Assembly (NCBI RefSeq): GCF_018494055.1
Contig: NZ_JABBFQ010000001.1
Coordinates: forward strand, 1 to 64,000
Source: Rosenbergiella epipactidis
GTDB taxonomy: Bacteria; Pseudomonadota; Gammaproteobacteria; Enterobacterales; Enterobacteriaceae
Direction of reading: 5' to 3'
DNA length: 64,000 nucleotides
The notes below the pieces were generated by a model. That model saw only the letters and a program-made list of their open reading frames with translations. It did not search any database and was not told where the DNA came from. The position numbers were made by a program, and so were the translations under genes. Position 1 is the first letter of the stretch; each line of letters opens with the position of its first letter. This document shows positions 19,509 to 28,030 of this stretch, piece by piece.

Positions 19509-19516
19509 GGTTAATT

Positions 19517-19936
19517 ATGAAAGATAACTTAGATAATGTTATTAGTGAGTTAGTTAGATTATCTGGCAATGAAAGAAATAACTTACCATCGCCGGATGAT
19601 AATTTAATTACTCAATATGAGAAAGATACTGGCTTTACATTTTCCGCTGACTATCGAAAAGTCCTTAAGGAAGTAGGAAATGTATTTTATGGAACTATAG
19701 AGTTATTATCTCTATCGAAAGATAAAAAATACTATGGTGAATTAATTTCAGCTTTAGTTGATGCAAGAGAACAAGGCTTACCAGAGTCTTGGCTACCAAT
19801 ATGTGAAGATAATGGTAGTTATTATTGCATCGATCCTGAAGGAGTTATCAGGTACTGGACAACCGACGGTTACAGTAACGATCAATGGACTGATCTGGCA
19901 AGTTGGATAAAAGAAGTATGGATAAAGGGTAATTAA
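19517..19936 (+). CDS. cdiI: SMI1/KNR4 (SUKH) immunity protein for the LHH nuclease
   Basis: The 139-residue protein starts eight bases after the toxin stop, with AGGGTT before the ATG. The arrangement LITQYEKDTGFTFSADYRKV followed by WLPICEDNGSYYCIDPEG and DQWTDLASWI is the SUKH-superfamily pattern. That superfamily is the most common immunity group of polymorphic nuclease toxins and often partners HNH toxins. It should act in the cytoplasm by binding the toxin. Confidence 0.88.
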   Translation: MKDNLDNVISELVRLSGNERNNLPSPDDNLITQYEKDTGFTFSADYRKVLKEVGNVFYGTIELLSLSKDKKYYGELISALVDAREQGLPESWLPICEDNGSYYCIDPEGVIRYWTTDGYSNDQWTDLASWIKEVWIKGN

Positions 19937-19941
19937 TAATG

Positions 19942-19964
19942 AATCCCGGCCACCGAGCCGGGAT
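19942..19964 (+). terminator. Terminator after module 2
   Basis: ATCCCGGC / GCCGGGAT stem with a short CACCGA loop. Only a weak CTTATT follows. It is homologous to the hairpin after module 1. Confidence 0.7.
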
Positions 19965-19979
19965 CTTATTAGCTACAGT

Positions 19980-20177
19980 TTATCCCCCAGCCAGCCGAAT
20001 AATCAACTCTCCCTGCTGACAACCCACTTCGACCTTCCTGCCCGTCTCAAATCCCAGCTCCCCCATCCAGTGGCCCCGCAGCGTGATCGATGGTGAAGGT
20101 TGATGTTTAATGTGATCCCGAACATATCCCACGGTATAACGCCTTGATTGAGTTGTGGGTGTGCATGTGTCTGGTTT
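19980..20177 (-). pseudogene. symE: symE-family gene with replaced 5' end
   Basis: The body (TPTTQSRRYTVGYVRDHIKH ... ELGFETGRKVEV ... GELIIRLAGG) is intact and close to the complete copy at 32182. The true N-terminus (MAKTHHKPETG) is interrupted near 20177, where the next orphan cdiA-CT begins. The frame stays open antisense into that fragment up to an ATG at 20249, so a longer fusion is formally possible. No Shine-Dalgarno supports it. Confidence 0.7.
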
Positions 20178-21443
20178 CTTTGCTATGCATTGGCGACTAC
20201 CGGCAACAAAGAAAAAAGAGACAATTCGACTACCTATACCGATGACCAACTACGTGAGACAGTCGAGTTTAAACAAGCGAGTAAGCCATTTGGTACCGGC
20301 GGCGCGATACAACAGGCCATCACCGCCTCAACTGCCGCAATACAAGGGTTGGCGGGAGGGGATATCGCTAAAGCGTTAGCAGGGGCGAGCGCCCCTTATT
20401 TAGCCGAGGTTATCCATCGCCAAACGACCTCTGCCGACGGAGAGGTCAATATCCCCGCCAACCTAATGGCGCATGCGGTAGTGAATGCGGCGTTATCCCT
20501 GGCGAAAGGTGAAAATGCGTTAGCGGGAGCCAGTAGTGCGGTGACCGCCGAGGCGGTGGGGCTGATTTCAGAGGCGTATTATGATAAAAAGCCTTCTGAG
20601 CTAGATGAGAAACAAAAAGTCAGTGCCTCAGCCAGTTTAGCCGCAGGATTAGCGGGTGGACTGGTGGGTGGCGATACGGCAAGTGCAGTATCAGGGATGC
20701 AGACCGGGAAGGTGACGGTTGAGAATAATTATCTTAGTGATAAGGATATAAAAACTTTCACTGAGAAATATACTGCCGCGAAAACCGATTCTGAGAAAGA
20801 GCAGCTTTTGGCAGACCTGAAAAAACAGGACGCAGAAAAGCAGAGGCAGGCATTATCCACGGGGATCTCAATAGCCGATCAGAAACTTGCTCTGGCAGAT
20901 CTTAAAGCACTTGCTGCCTCATCAGAATGTACCGCTCAATGCCAGGAACTGGCGGCTTATTCTATCTCAGAACTGGAACCGGTAGCAAACAACACGCAAC
21001 TGCACGAAAATAATCTCAAGAAAGGAATATTGGCTTCAGTAATTATTGCGTTGACAGTGGATAAACCTGTCAGCAATAACTCAGCGCCAGGTTTGTCTTC
21101 TTTGACGAAAGAGCAGCAACAGTTAATTAATAATGCAGAATATATTACAACAGCCAAGGGAATACAGAATCCATTCCCGCGTGATTTGAATGAAAAGGTT
21201 CTGTGGAATGGAGTTAAGGCTAATCCATCTGCTGGAGAGGTACTCAAGGGAATGAATAAAGATCCCCGCTTCCCTGTATCAGCGGGATTCCAGAAAATGC
21301 AGGTTACTCATGAATTACCTGATGGTTCTAATATCACAATACATTATCAATACAACTCAAATACGGGAAAGGCTTATGATATGAAAATGGTGACGCCGCA
21401 AGCTAATCCATTGCAGCCAGGTCCATCGTTAAAGGGAAAATAA
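20148..21443 (+). CDS. Orphan CdiA-CT module 3, unrecognised toxin
   Basis: This shortened cdiA fragment starts with LATTGNKEKRDNSTTYTDD, so it lacks the DLSRDVAHANQ-to-GEIGNQ part kept in other copies. VENN is at 20718-20729. A Lys/Glu-rich helical segment (EKYTAAKTDSEKEQLLADL) and a Cys-containing stretch follow. The C-terminal 110 or so residues (NPFPRDLNEKVLWN ... MNKDPRFPVSAGFQKM ... GSNITIHYQYNSNTGKAYDM) look like a compact globular toxin that I cannot assign. The first 15 codons are antisense to the symE relic and probably not translated. The stop overlaps the next gene by one base. Confidence 0.75.
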   Translation: MSCGCACVWFLCYALATTGNKEKRDNSTTYTDDQLRETVEFKQASKPFGTGGAIQQAITASTAAIQGLAGGDIAKALAGASAPYLAEVIHRQTTSADGEVNIPANLMAHAVVNAALSLAKGENALAGASSAVTAEAVGLISEAYYDKKPSELDEKQKVSASASLAAGLAGGLVGGDTASAVSGMQTGKVTVENNYLSDKDIKTFTEKYTAAKTDSEKEQLLADLKKQDAEKQRQALSTGISIADQKLALADLKALAASSECTAQCQELAAYSISELEPVANNTQLHENNLKKGILASVIIALTVDKPVSNNSAPGLSSLTKEQQQLINNAEYITTAKGIQNPFPRDLNEKVLWNGVKANPSAGEVLKGMNKDPRFPVSAGFQKMQVTHELPDGSNITIHYQYNSNTGKAYDMKMVTPQANPLQPGPSLKGK

Positions 21444-21751
21444 TGAAAATACAAAATAATTGTTCTGAGAAAATCATTGATGTTTATGCTGTTTATTGGA
21501 GCCATGGAGAAACTTATTTCTACGGTTTTTCAAAGGGATATAACGGACTTCTTGCTTATAAAGCAAGTGATGTGAAGATCATTGATCCAGCGTTATCTGG
21601 TGATTTTATATTTTTTGAGGGCGGAATTTTCTATAAGCCACTAATAGATGAAAAACTTCTTGATGATCTACTTGAATATGATGAATGCGCTTATAACAGA
21701 TTCCTTGAGATCCTGAAAGTTGAAGGTAGGGTAGATCCAGATTTTTATTAA
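21443..21751 (+). CDS. cdiI: Putative immunity protein of module 3
   Basis: The 102-residue protein (MKIQNNCSEKIIDVYAVYWS...) starts on the last base of the toxin stop, with AAAGGG upstream at normal spacing. It is acidic and aromatic-rich, typical of small CdiI proteins. Function is inferred from position only; no family is recognised. The hairpin expected downstream is decayed (CCAGCCAATCGAGCCGG). Confidence 0.72.
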   Translation: MKIQNNCSEKIIDVYAVYWSHGETYFYGFSKGYNGLLAYKASDVKIIDPALSGDFIFFEGGIFYKPLIDEKLLDDLLEYDECAYNRFLEILKVEGRVDPDFY

Positions 21752-21798
21752 CCTTTAACGACCCCAGCCAATCGAGCCGGAATGTTTGGACTCACCGC

Positions 21799-21842
21799 TT
21801 ACTCCTCAGCCAGCCGGATGATCAACTCCCCCTGCTCACACA
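21799..21842 (-). pseudogene. symE: C-terminal relic of symE
   Basis: The reverse strand encodes CEQGELIIRLAEE plus stop, the last residues of the SymE-like proteins in this array. Homology then ends abruptly. The following DNA to about 22009 carries a short open frame in another phase (YNPESASEEIYYNLLNELGK). I do not recognise it. Confidence 0.65.
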
Positions 21843-22009
21843 GCACTGCGAGGAATAACGGTAATGACAGCGATTGATGCGCTGTTACACTGAACGGGGG
21901 TAAGGCAATCGCAACGGCCGGGCGGCAGCCTGCGTGCGAGGGCAAAACCCACGTTTGGGAAAAAGTTACAATCCTGAAAGTGCATCAGAGGAAATATATT
22001 ATAACCTGC

Positions 22010-22066
22010 TGAACGAACTGGGAAAAACAGCGTTCGCAGGCTGAATATGTAGCGGAAAGAGTTATT
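22010..22066 (+). repeat. Diverged copy C of the VENN-joined repeat
   Basis: This segment aligns with 28623-28676 and 38477-38530, most clearly in the frame that reads TGKNGVRWLSERRKELL there and TGKNSVRRL-(stop)-RKELL here. It joins directly to the VENN codons of module 4. It appears to be a decaying piece of an unidentified coding gene. Its phase differs from the VENN frame. Confidence 0.55.
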
Positions 22067-22141
22067 GTTGAGAATAATAATTTATCAGCCGTAGCACGAC
22101 TGGGCGTTACAGCATGCGCTGAGGTCGCCACATGTCGAAAT

Positions 22142-22789
22142 ATGGTTGTGGAGAAAGGTCTCGGTGCATTACTGGGTATCGGGGCAGCAAAAACAGCGCT
22201 AGACAACCTTTCGTCATCTGAACGGGATTATGTCTTCAGCGTAGCAATGTCTGGCAAGGCTGATCTGATAGAACGGCTAACCCCGGAACAACGGGCTGCC
22301 TATAATTATATGGTAGGGCAGGATCAACAAGGCTTAATTACGGTCTTCCCGAAACCGGATAGAGAACTGACAGACGGTAAGTTGATTAATCCGGGTCATA
22401 GCGACCAACAAGGGCTAGTCAATACGGGTAACAATCAGCCGTTAGAATCAGGTCCGACACATACAGGTAATAGTGATGGTTTAGTCAATACGGGTGGAAC
22501 GAGTACAGTAACGCCGCTTCCGGATGGGCCAAGTAAGGATGATTTGGCTTATTTGGCTTTAAAAGGAAAAGAAGCACAGGAAGCGGCTGGGAATTTAGGT
22601 TTTGACCGAAGAATCCCAGCGCCTAAAGCTCCATTTAATTCACATGGCCAACCAGTATTTTTTGATGGTAAAACGTATATTACGCCTGATGTTGACAGCC
22701 ATAATGTTACGAATGGTTGGAAAATGTTTGATCGTAAAGGGAAGCGTATGGGCACTTATGATAGTGATCTAAACAGAATTAAGGACTGA
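22142..22789 (+). CDS. Orphan CdiA-CT module 4, colicin-E3-like rRNase toxin (CdiA-ECL type)
   Basis: The fragment starts right at VENN (22067-22078) without the pretoxin block; the first in-frame ATG is at 22142. The entry domain matches that of the parent cdiA (MVVEKGLGALLGIGAAKTAL, GLVNTG linkers). The final 65 or so residues read FDRRIPAPKAPFNSHGQPVF, then DGKTYITPDVDSHNV and WKMFDRKGKRMGTYD. This is the pattern I associate with the E. cloacae ATCC 13047 CdiA-CT, a 16S rRNA-cleaving domain with a colicin E3-like fold. The immunity gene downstream supports this strongly. Confidence 0.83.
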   Translation: MVVEKGLGALLGIGAAKTALDNLSSSERDYVFSVAMSGKADLIERLTPEQRAAYNYMVGQDQQGLITVFPKPDRELTDGKLINPGHSDQQGLVNTGNNQPLESGPTHTGNSDGLVNTGGTSTVTPLPDGPSKDDLAYLALKGKEAQEAAGNLGFDRRIPAPKAPFNSHGQPVFFDGKTYITPDVDSHNVTNGWKMFDRKGKRMGTYDSDLNRIKD

Positions 22790-22792
22790 CAT

Positions 22793-23230
22793 ATGTTTGG
22801 TATTTTTCCTAATGATAAGCCAGTGAATATCGAAGGCGAACGCGTCTTACCGGCATCAATAGTCATCGATGAATTTTCGGAAAGGATGAATATTCCTTTA
22901 TCTTACTGGAATATAAATGATTATAAAGATAACTGGCTAAGTTCTCTTAAATATGGTCTGGAAAATAAAAAACATGCTTCTTTAGCAGTTTCGATGTATG
23001 AACCTGAGAATACGAATTTTATATTTACTTGGGTGTTATATTTTTCAGGTGAAGATGTGTTCGTTCAAAATAACATCTTGTTTTTAGATGAATGCCCTGG
23101 GTTCACTCCTGAAACTATAAATAGTTTTACTCAACCGCGAACAACGCATAATGAAGATGGTATGAAAATATCTGAATGGCATACCGATCTAAAAAGTATT
23201 CAAGATTTTTATCACAGTCTTAAAGACTAA
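22793..23230 (+). CDS. cdiI: Immunity protein of CdiI-ECL type
   Basis: The 145-residue protein starts MFGIFPNDKPVNIEGE and contains LPLSYWNI-like (IPLSYWNINDYK), SLAVSMYEPENTNFIFTWVL and DGMKISEWHTDLKSI. Both sequence and length closely follow the CdiI of E. cloacae, which binds the colicin-E3-like CdiA-CT. AAGGA lies seven bases before the ATG, four bases after the toxin stop. This pairing makes module 4 the best-identified orphan cassette after barnase. Confidence 0.88.
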   Translation: MFGIFPNDKPVNIEGERVLPASIVIDEFSERMNIPLSYWNINDYKDNWLSSLKYGLENKKHASLAVSMYEPENTNFIFTWVLYFSGEDVFVQNNILFLDECPGFTPETINSFTQPRTTHNEDGMKISEWHTDLKSIQDFYHSLKD

Positions 23231-23236
23231 AAAGAG

Positions 23237-23264
23237 ATCCCGGTCAATCGAGCCGGGATTTTTT
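23237..23264 (+). terminator. Terminator after module 4
   Basis: ATCCCGG / CCGGGAT stem with a TCAATCGAG loop followed by six T residues. Same hairpin type as the other modules. Confidence 0.85.
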
Positions 23265-23273
23265 ACCTACCGT

Positions 23274-23489
23274 TTATCCCTCAGCTAGCCGTATAATTAG
23301 CTCTCCCTGCTGACAACTCACTTCGACCTTCCTGCCGGTCTCAAAGCCCAGTTCCCTCATCCAGTGACCTTTAAGAATAATTGATGGTGATGGTTGGTGT
23401 TTAAGTTGGTGTTTAATATGATCCCGGACATATCCCACGGTATAACGTCTTGATTGAGTTGTGGGTGTGCTTGTCTCTGGCTTATTGCT
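23274..23489 (-). pseudogene. symE: symE-family gene lacking its start codon
   Basis: The body from NKPETSTPTTQSRRYTVGYV to GELIIRLAEG is open. It has a four-residue internal duplication (KHQLKHQ instead of KHQ). The start codon region is replaced by orphan cdiA-CT DNA, which places an in-frame TAA four codons upstream of the SymE residues. Without a start or promoter it is probably silent. Confidence 0.75.
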
Positions 23490-25256
23490 AATGGTTTAGC
23501 CGTTGCGGGCAACAAGGAAAAAAGCGACAGCTCCACCACCCATGCTGCGGTGAGCGAGGGCACGATAATCATCAACGACACGGCCAAGCAGCAACAGAAT
23601 GTTGATGACCTTAGCCGCGATGTGGCCCATGCGAATCAGACGCTTAGCCCGATATTCGATAAAGAAAAAGAGCAGCAACGTATGCAGACGCTGCAGTTAA
23701 TCGGTGAAATAGGTAATCAAGCCGCCGATATCGCGCGTACGCAAGGGGAGATAGCAGGACTCAAGGCACAGTCAGATCCGGCCGCCTTAGAGGCGGCTCG
23801 TGCAGAGTTGATGGTTCATGGCAATAGCCATCCGACCTCTGAACAAGTAGCCAAACAAGCTTATCAAAATGCGAAAGCTACCTTTGGAACAGGCAGCGCA
23901 ATACAACAGGCTATTACCGCCTCAACCGCCGCAATACAAGGGTTAGCGGGAGGAGATATCGCTAAGGCGTTAGCGGGCGGTGCCGCACCTTACCTAGCAG
24001 AAGAAATCCATAAAAGAACAACCACTGGTGATAAGGTGAATATCCCCGCCAACCTAATGGCGCATGCGGTAGTGAATGCGGCGTTATCCCTGGTGAAAGG
24101 TGAAAATGCGTTAGCGGGAGCCAGTAGTGCGGTGACCGCCGAGGCGGTGGGGCTGATTTCAAAGGCGTATTATGATAAAAAGCCTTCTGAGCTGGATGAG
24201 TCACAGAAACAAACCATTAGTGCATTAGCCAGTTTAGCCGCAGGATTAGCGGGTGGATTGGTGGGTGGCGATACGGCGAGTGCAGTATCAGGGATGCAGA
24301 CCGGGAAGGTGACGGTTGAGAATAACTGGCTGAGTGTTGAAGAAGCGGACAGAAAGAAGCAACTGGAAACGAAGCGCGATTACCTGAAGCAGGAACTCAC
24401 GCCGACAGAAGCGAAAGAATTGGCGGAAATTAATCGGACGGATAAAGCGCGTGATGCAGCGATAAAAGCAGTCTGTACTGATGGTAATAAAGGTGGATCG
24501 GCCTGTGGTACGCTGATTGGCCCCGCGCAGGATGCACTTAATAAATATGGTGAAGATTTCAATTTCAGGTTAATTTACAAAGACCTCTACCCGCAGGATG
24601 CAAAGAATCTTGAAAATATTCTTCAGGGAGTAGATGCAGGTAGCATCAGCCGTGACCAAGCAATAACAGCGATAGCGAACTCTACCAAACGTAGCTGGAA
24701 TGACGTCGCCAAAGATTATGATGCCGCAATGCAGACGCAGGCAATTGCGGTCGCACTAGCAGGAATGAAAGGCATTCAGTTAGAATTGAATGCAAATAAA
24801 GCACAACCCATCAAGCCTAGCAGAAGTACAACTTCGAGTTTTGATGCCAACGAGATTCGTTTTTCACAAAATACCGTTTCACAAACCAAGACAGAAAGAG
24901 GTACAGGTGTGAAATACACTTATGATGATCTTATATCCAGCATGAAAAAAGATGGCTGGAAAGGTGATCCTGTTGACATTATCAGAATGCCTGATGGAAA
25001 AATGACTAGCATGGATAATACAAGGATTAGTGCAGCCAGAGAAGCCGGTATAAAAGTTGAGGCGAATGTTAGAACTTATGAAGAGAAATTAACACCTTCT
25101 GAAATTGAGCGTTTTTCAGATAGAAAACGCGGTTTTGTGCCTCAAACTTGGGGTGAAGCAATAACTGGAAGAATAAATAAGCAATCAGGTGGGTTTGGCA
25201 CTAAAAATCCTTATGGTTCAAATGAACCACCAAGAATTACAGGAAAAAGGAAGTAA
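23454..25256 (+). CDS. Orphan CdiA-CT module 5, ParB-like toxin domain
   Basis: cdiA homology starts at 23490. The codons before it are antisense to the symE relic and begin with TTG, so the nominal start is unlikely to be used. The pretoxin block is nearly identical to the parent, with VENN at 24315-24326. A charged entry segment with two cysteines follows (AVCTDGNKGGSACGTL). The C-terminal 130 residues contain IRFSQNTVSQTKTERGTG, then KKDGWKGDPVDIIRMPDGK, TSMDNTRISAAREAGI and ERFSDRKRGFVPQTWGEAI. This matches ParB-like nuclease domains found at the C-terminus of polymorphic toxins. Activity is inferred. Confidence 0.75.
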   Translation: MSCGCACLWLIANGLAVAGNKEKSDSSTTHAAVSEGTIIINDTAKQQQNVDDLSRDVAHANQTLSPIFDKEKEQQRMQTLQLIGEIGNQAADIARTQGEIAGLKAQSDPAALEAARAELMVHGNSHPTSEQVAKQAYQNAKATFGTGSAIQQAITASTAAIQGLAGGDIAKALAGGAAPYLAEEIHKRTTTGDKVNIPANLMAHAVVNAALSLVKGENALAGASSAVTAEAVGLISKAYYDKKPSELDESQKQTISALASLAAGLAGGLVGGDTASAVSGMQTGKVTVENNWLSVEEADRKKQLETKRDYLKQELTPTEAKELAEINRTDKARDAAIKAVCTDGNKGGSACGTLIGPAQDALNKYGEDFNFRLIYKDLYPQDAKNLENILQGVDAGSISRDQAITAIANSTKRSWNDVAKDYDAAMQTQAIAVALAGMKGIQLELNANKAQPIKPSRSTTSSFDANEIRFSQNTVSQTKTERGTGVKYTYDDLISSMKKDGWKGDPVDIIRMPDGKMTSMDNTRISAAREAGIKVEANVRTYEEKLTPSEIERFSDRKRGFVPQTWGEAITGRINKQSGGFGTKNPYGSNEPPRITGKRK

Positions 25257-25258
25257 AA

Positions 25259-25654
25259 ATGGGTGTTTACTTATATGAAAAAAATGAACTTCCTGACGGG
25301 TTTAAATATCCAGAGGATTATATTGAGATAATGAATATGGATATTATTCCTGATATTGAACCATGGTCGTTCATCTGCGAATTTCAGGAGTCATCCTCCT
25401 TTTGGATGATGGAAGTAAAGACAAAATACCCAAACCGTGAATTGGTACCTTTCGCTAAAGTAAATTATTCTGATGATATAGCTTGTTTTGATGGTGCAGA
25501 TATATCTGGAGATCCCAAGGTATACTATATACATGCATTTGCTTCTTCTGGCTGGGAAGATAGAGGGTATACAGATAATTTTGACGAGTGGTTGAAAATA
25601 GCGCGTCTTGAATCTGCTCGCCATAAATCTGAACTGGCAGAAAATCAGGAATAG
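25259..25654 (+). CDS. cdiI: Immunity protein of module 5, probably SUKH-like
   Basis: The 131-residue acidic protein starts two bases after the toxin stop, with AAGGA seven bases upstream. WSFICEFQESSSFWMM, the segment RELVPFAKVNYSDDIACFDG and the closing NFDEWLKIARLE recall SMI1/KNR4-type immunity proteins, though more loosely than the module 2 protein. Its stop codon directly abuts the stop of kptA on the other strand, with no base between them. Confidence 0.7.
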   Translation: MGVYLYEKNELPDGFKYPEDYIEIMNMDIIPDIEPWSFICEFQESSSFWMMEVKTKYPNRELVPFAKVNYSDDIACFDGADISGDPKVYYIHAFASSGWEDRGYTDNFDEWLKIARLESARHKSELAENQE

Positions 25655-26197
25655 TTATTCCTGAATAAATTTAAAGGGAACCGAGTCTGTTAGCCAGACT
25701 CCGTTTTCTGCCTGATAGAAATTAAATCCTTGCTGATACATTTCCATAGTTTTTATTCTTAAAATGATAGGTTTTCCGTAACGTTGTCCAACTTCGTATG
25801 CTGTATCTTTATCCTCTGTAAGATGAACATACTGACGTTCTTTAGGGATAAGACCCTGTTCTTTGATTAATGATATAAATCGGACAGCTGTACCATGATA
25901 TAAGTTTTCAGGAGGTGTCTTTTTACTATATTGTATGCTGACTTTTTGACTTGAATGCCCTTGGCTAGCACGGATACGCAATCCATCCTCTGAAATCATG
26001 AACCTCTTTTTATCGCTATTATCGACAATTGAACGCAAAAGGTCATAATCTATATTGTAGCTTTCTTTAGTAGAAAGAAGAATAAGATCGCTTATAACAG
26101 CCCATCCTTCTTTGTCTAGAGATAAACCAATAGATTCTGGATGGTGGCGTAATATATAACTTAAGTACTTACTTTTTTCTGTGTTTTTTTTGTTCAT
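25655..26197 (-). CDS. kptA: RNA 2'-phosphotransferase KptA/Tpt1
   Basis: The 180-residue protein matches KptA, which uses NAD+ to remove the 2'-phosphate left at RNA splice or repair junctions. Conserved segments are YLSYILRHHPESIGL (Arg-His pair), LDKEGWAVISDLI, SEDGLRIRASQGHS, LYHGTAVRFI, then YVHLTEDKDTAYEVGQRYGK and NGVWLTDSVPFKFI. Active-site Arg-His and the later arginines appear intact and the length is normal. It is the only metabolic-type gene inside the CDI array, placed tail-to-tail with cdiI of module 5, with a symE relic behind it. It is AT-rich like the immunity genes, suggesting it arrived as cargo. A role in repairing RNA cut by toxins is speculation. Confidence 0.92.
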   Translation of the reverse strand: MNKKNTEKSKYLSYILRHHPESIGLSLDKEGWAVISDLILLSTKESYNIDYDLLRSIVDNSDKKRFMISEDGLRIRASQGHSSQKVSIQYSKKTPPENLYHGTAVRFISLIKEQGLIPKERQYVHLTEDKDTAYEVGQRYGKPIILRIKTMEMYQQGFNFYQAENGVWLTDSVPFKFIQE

Positions 26198-26246
26198 ATA
26201 TGATCTCTACTCAACCCTATTTGTCTTAGACTATTTTGTCTATCGC

Positions 26247-26440
26247 TTACTTCCCTGCTAGCCGTATAGTGAGTTGCCTCACCTATGCAACTACCTTTAG
26301 TCAAGATTCCTGCTTGTCTTAAACTCTAACTTTCTATCCAGTAGCCTTTAGAATTATCGGCAGTATAACCGATACTCAATATGATCCCGTATATATCTTT
26401 AGTATAACTCTTCGATTGAATGGTGAGTATGTCTGTATTA
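26247..26440 (-). pseudogene. symE: Strongly decayed symE-family relic
   Basis: The reverse strand retains the outline IQSKSYTKDIYGIILSIGYT and a C-terminal TIRLAGK-like end. Frame breaks and substitutions remove most of the protein. Its 5' end is joined to the orphan cdiA fragment starting at 26453. Confidence 0.6.
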
Positions 26441-28030
26441 GCCATTCTAGTTAATGGTTTAGCCGTTGCGGGCAACAAGGAAAAAAGCGATAGCTCAACC
26501 ACCCATGCCGCGGTGAGTGATGGCACGATAATCATCAACGACTCGGCCAAGCAGCAACAGAATGTCGATGACCTTAGCCGCGATGTGGCCCATGCCAACC
26601 AGACGCTTAGCCCGATATTCGATAAAGAAAAAGAGCAGCAACGGATGCAGACGCTGCAGTTAATCGGTGAAATAGGCAATCAAGCCGCCGATATTGCGCG
26701 TACGCAAGGAGATATCGCAGGGTTTAGCGCCGCTAAAGCTGAGCATCCGACCTATACCGATGCCCAACTGCGTGAGACAGTCGAGTTTAAAAAAGCGAGC
26801 CAGCCTTTTGGAACCGGCGGTGACATACAGCGGCCTATTACCGCCTCAACCGCCGCAATACAAGGGTTGGCGGGGGGCGATATTTCTAAGGCCTTAGCGG
26901 GCGGTGCCGCACCTTACCTAGCAGAAGAAATCCATAAAAGAACAACCACTGGTGATAAGGTGAATATCCCCGCCAACCTGATGGCGCATGCGGTAGTGAA
27001 TGCGGCGTTATCCCTGGCGAAAGGTGAAAATGCGTTAGCGGGAGCCAGTAGTGCGGTGACCGCTGAGGCGGTGGGGCTGATTTCAGAGGCGTATTATGAT
27101 AAAAAGCCTTCTGAGCTGGATGAGTCACAGAAACAAACCATTAGTGCCTTAGCCAGTTTAGCCGCAGGATTAGCGGGTGGACTGGTGGGTGGCGATACGG
27201 CAAGTGCAGTATCAGGGATGCAGACCGGGAAGGTGACGGTTGAGAATAATAATTTATTAGCCGTGGCACGACTGGGTGTTACAGCATGTGCTGAAGTCGC
27301 CACATGTCGAAATATGGTTGTGGAGAAAGGTCTCGGTGCATTACTGGGTATTGGAGCAGCAAAAACCGCGCTAGACAATCTTTCCTCCTCTGAACGGGAT
27401 TATGTCTTTAGCGTAGCAATGTCCGGCAAGGCTGATCTGATAGAACGACTAACCCCGGAACAACGGGCTGCCTACAATTATATGGTAGGGCAGGATCAAC
27501 AAGGCTTAATCACGGTCTTCCCGAAACCGGATAGAGAACTGACAGACAGTAAGTTGATTAATCCGGGTCATAACGACCAAAAAGGGCTAGTCAATACAGG
27601 TAACAATCAGCCGTTAGAATCAGGTCCGACTCATACAGGTAATAGTGATGGTTTAGTCAATACGGGTGGCACGAGTACAGTAACGCCGCTTCCGGATGGG
27701 CCAAGTAAGGATGATTTTATTTATATGTCCGATGGGCATATGTTAGGAGCAAATGGCGTTAAAGTTCCAAGTAAAACTATATGGAAAGGTGTAGGAAAAG
27801 AACGAATCGACGTAGAAAACCCAAATCCTGGGCAAAGACCAGGGCAAGTACATTACCAAGATAATAAAAATAATAAGTATTATTATGATCCGAGAAATAA
27901 TAATTTTTATATGTTTGACTCAACAAAGAGTAAAGTTCCTGCACCTTCTTCGGTTAACAAACTGCTGGATGATCCTAAATTCAAGCAAGCTATAGATAAA
28001 GGTATGAATCAATATTTGGGGGAGAAATGA
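26420..28030 (+). CDS. Orphan CdiA-CT module 6, unrecognised toxin
   Basis: cdiA homology starts at 26453; the upstream ATG (26420) lies in symE relic DNA. The pretoxin block has the AAKAEHPTYTDAQLRETVEF variant, and VENN is at 27239-27250. The entry domain is the same as in the main cdiA and module 4 (NLLAVARLGVTACAEV, GLVNTG). The C-terminal domain reads GKERIDVENPNPGQRPGQVH, then YQDNKNNKYYYDP, FMF-type aromatic residues and a helical tail (SVNKLLDDPKFKQAIDKGMN). The DVENP-PG-RPGQ-H pattern occurs in other polymorphic toxins, but I cannot name its activity. The stop overlaps the immunity gene (ATGA). Confidence 0.77.
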   Translation: MVSMSVLAILVNGLAVAGNKEKSDSSTTHAAVSDGTIIINDSAKQQQNVDDLSRDVAHANQTLSPIFDKEKEQQRMQTLQLIGEIGNQAADIARTQGDIAGFSAAKAEHPTYTDAQLRETVEFKKASQPFGTGGDIQRPITASTAAIQGLAGGDISKALAGGAAPYLAEEIHKRTTTGDKVNIPANLMAHAVVNAALSLAKGENALAGASSAVTAEAVGLISEAYYDKKPSELDESQKQTISALASLAAGLAGGLVGGDTASAVSGMQTGKVTVENNNLLAVARLGVTACAEVATCRNMVVEKGLGALLGIGAAKTALDNLSSSERDYVFSVAMSGKADLIERLTPEQRAAYNYMVGQDQQGLITVFPKPDRELTDSKLINPGHNDQKGLVNTGNNQPLESGPTHTGNSDGLVNTGGTSTVTPLPDGPSKDDFIYMSDGHMLGANGVKVPSKTIWKGVGKERIDVENPNPGQRPGQVHYQDNKNNKYYYDPRNNNFYMFDSTKSKVPAPSSVNKLLDDPKFKQAIDKGMNQYLGEK

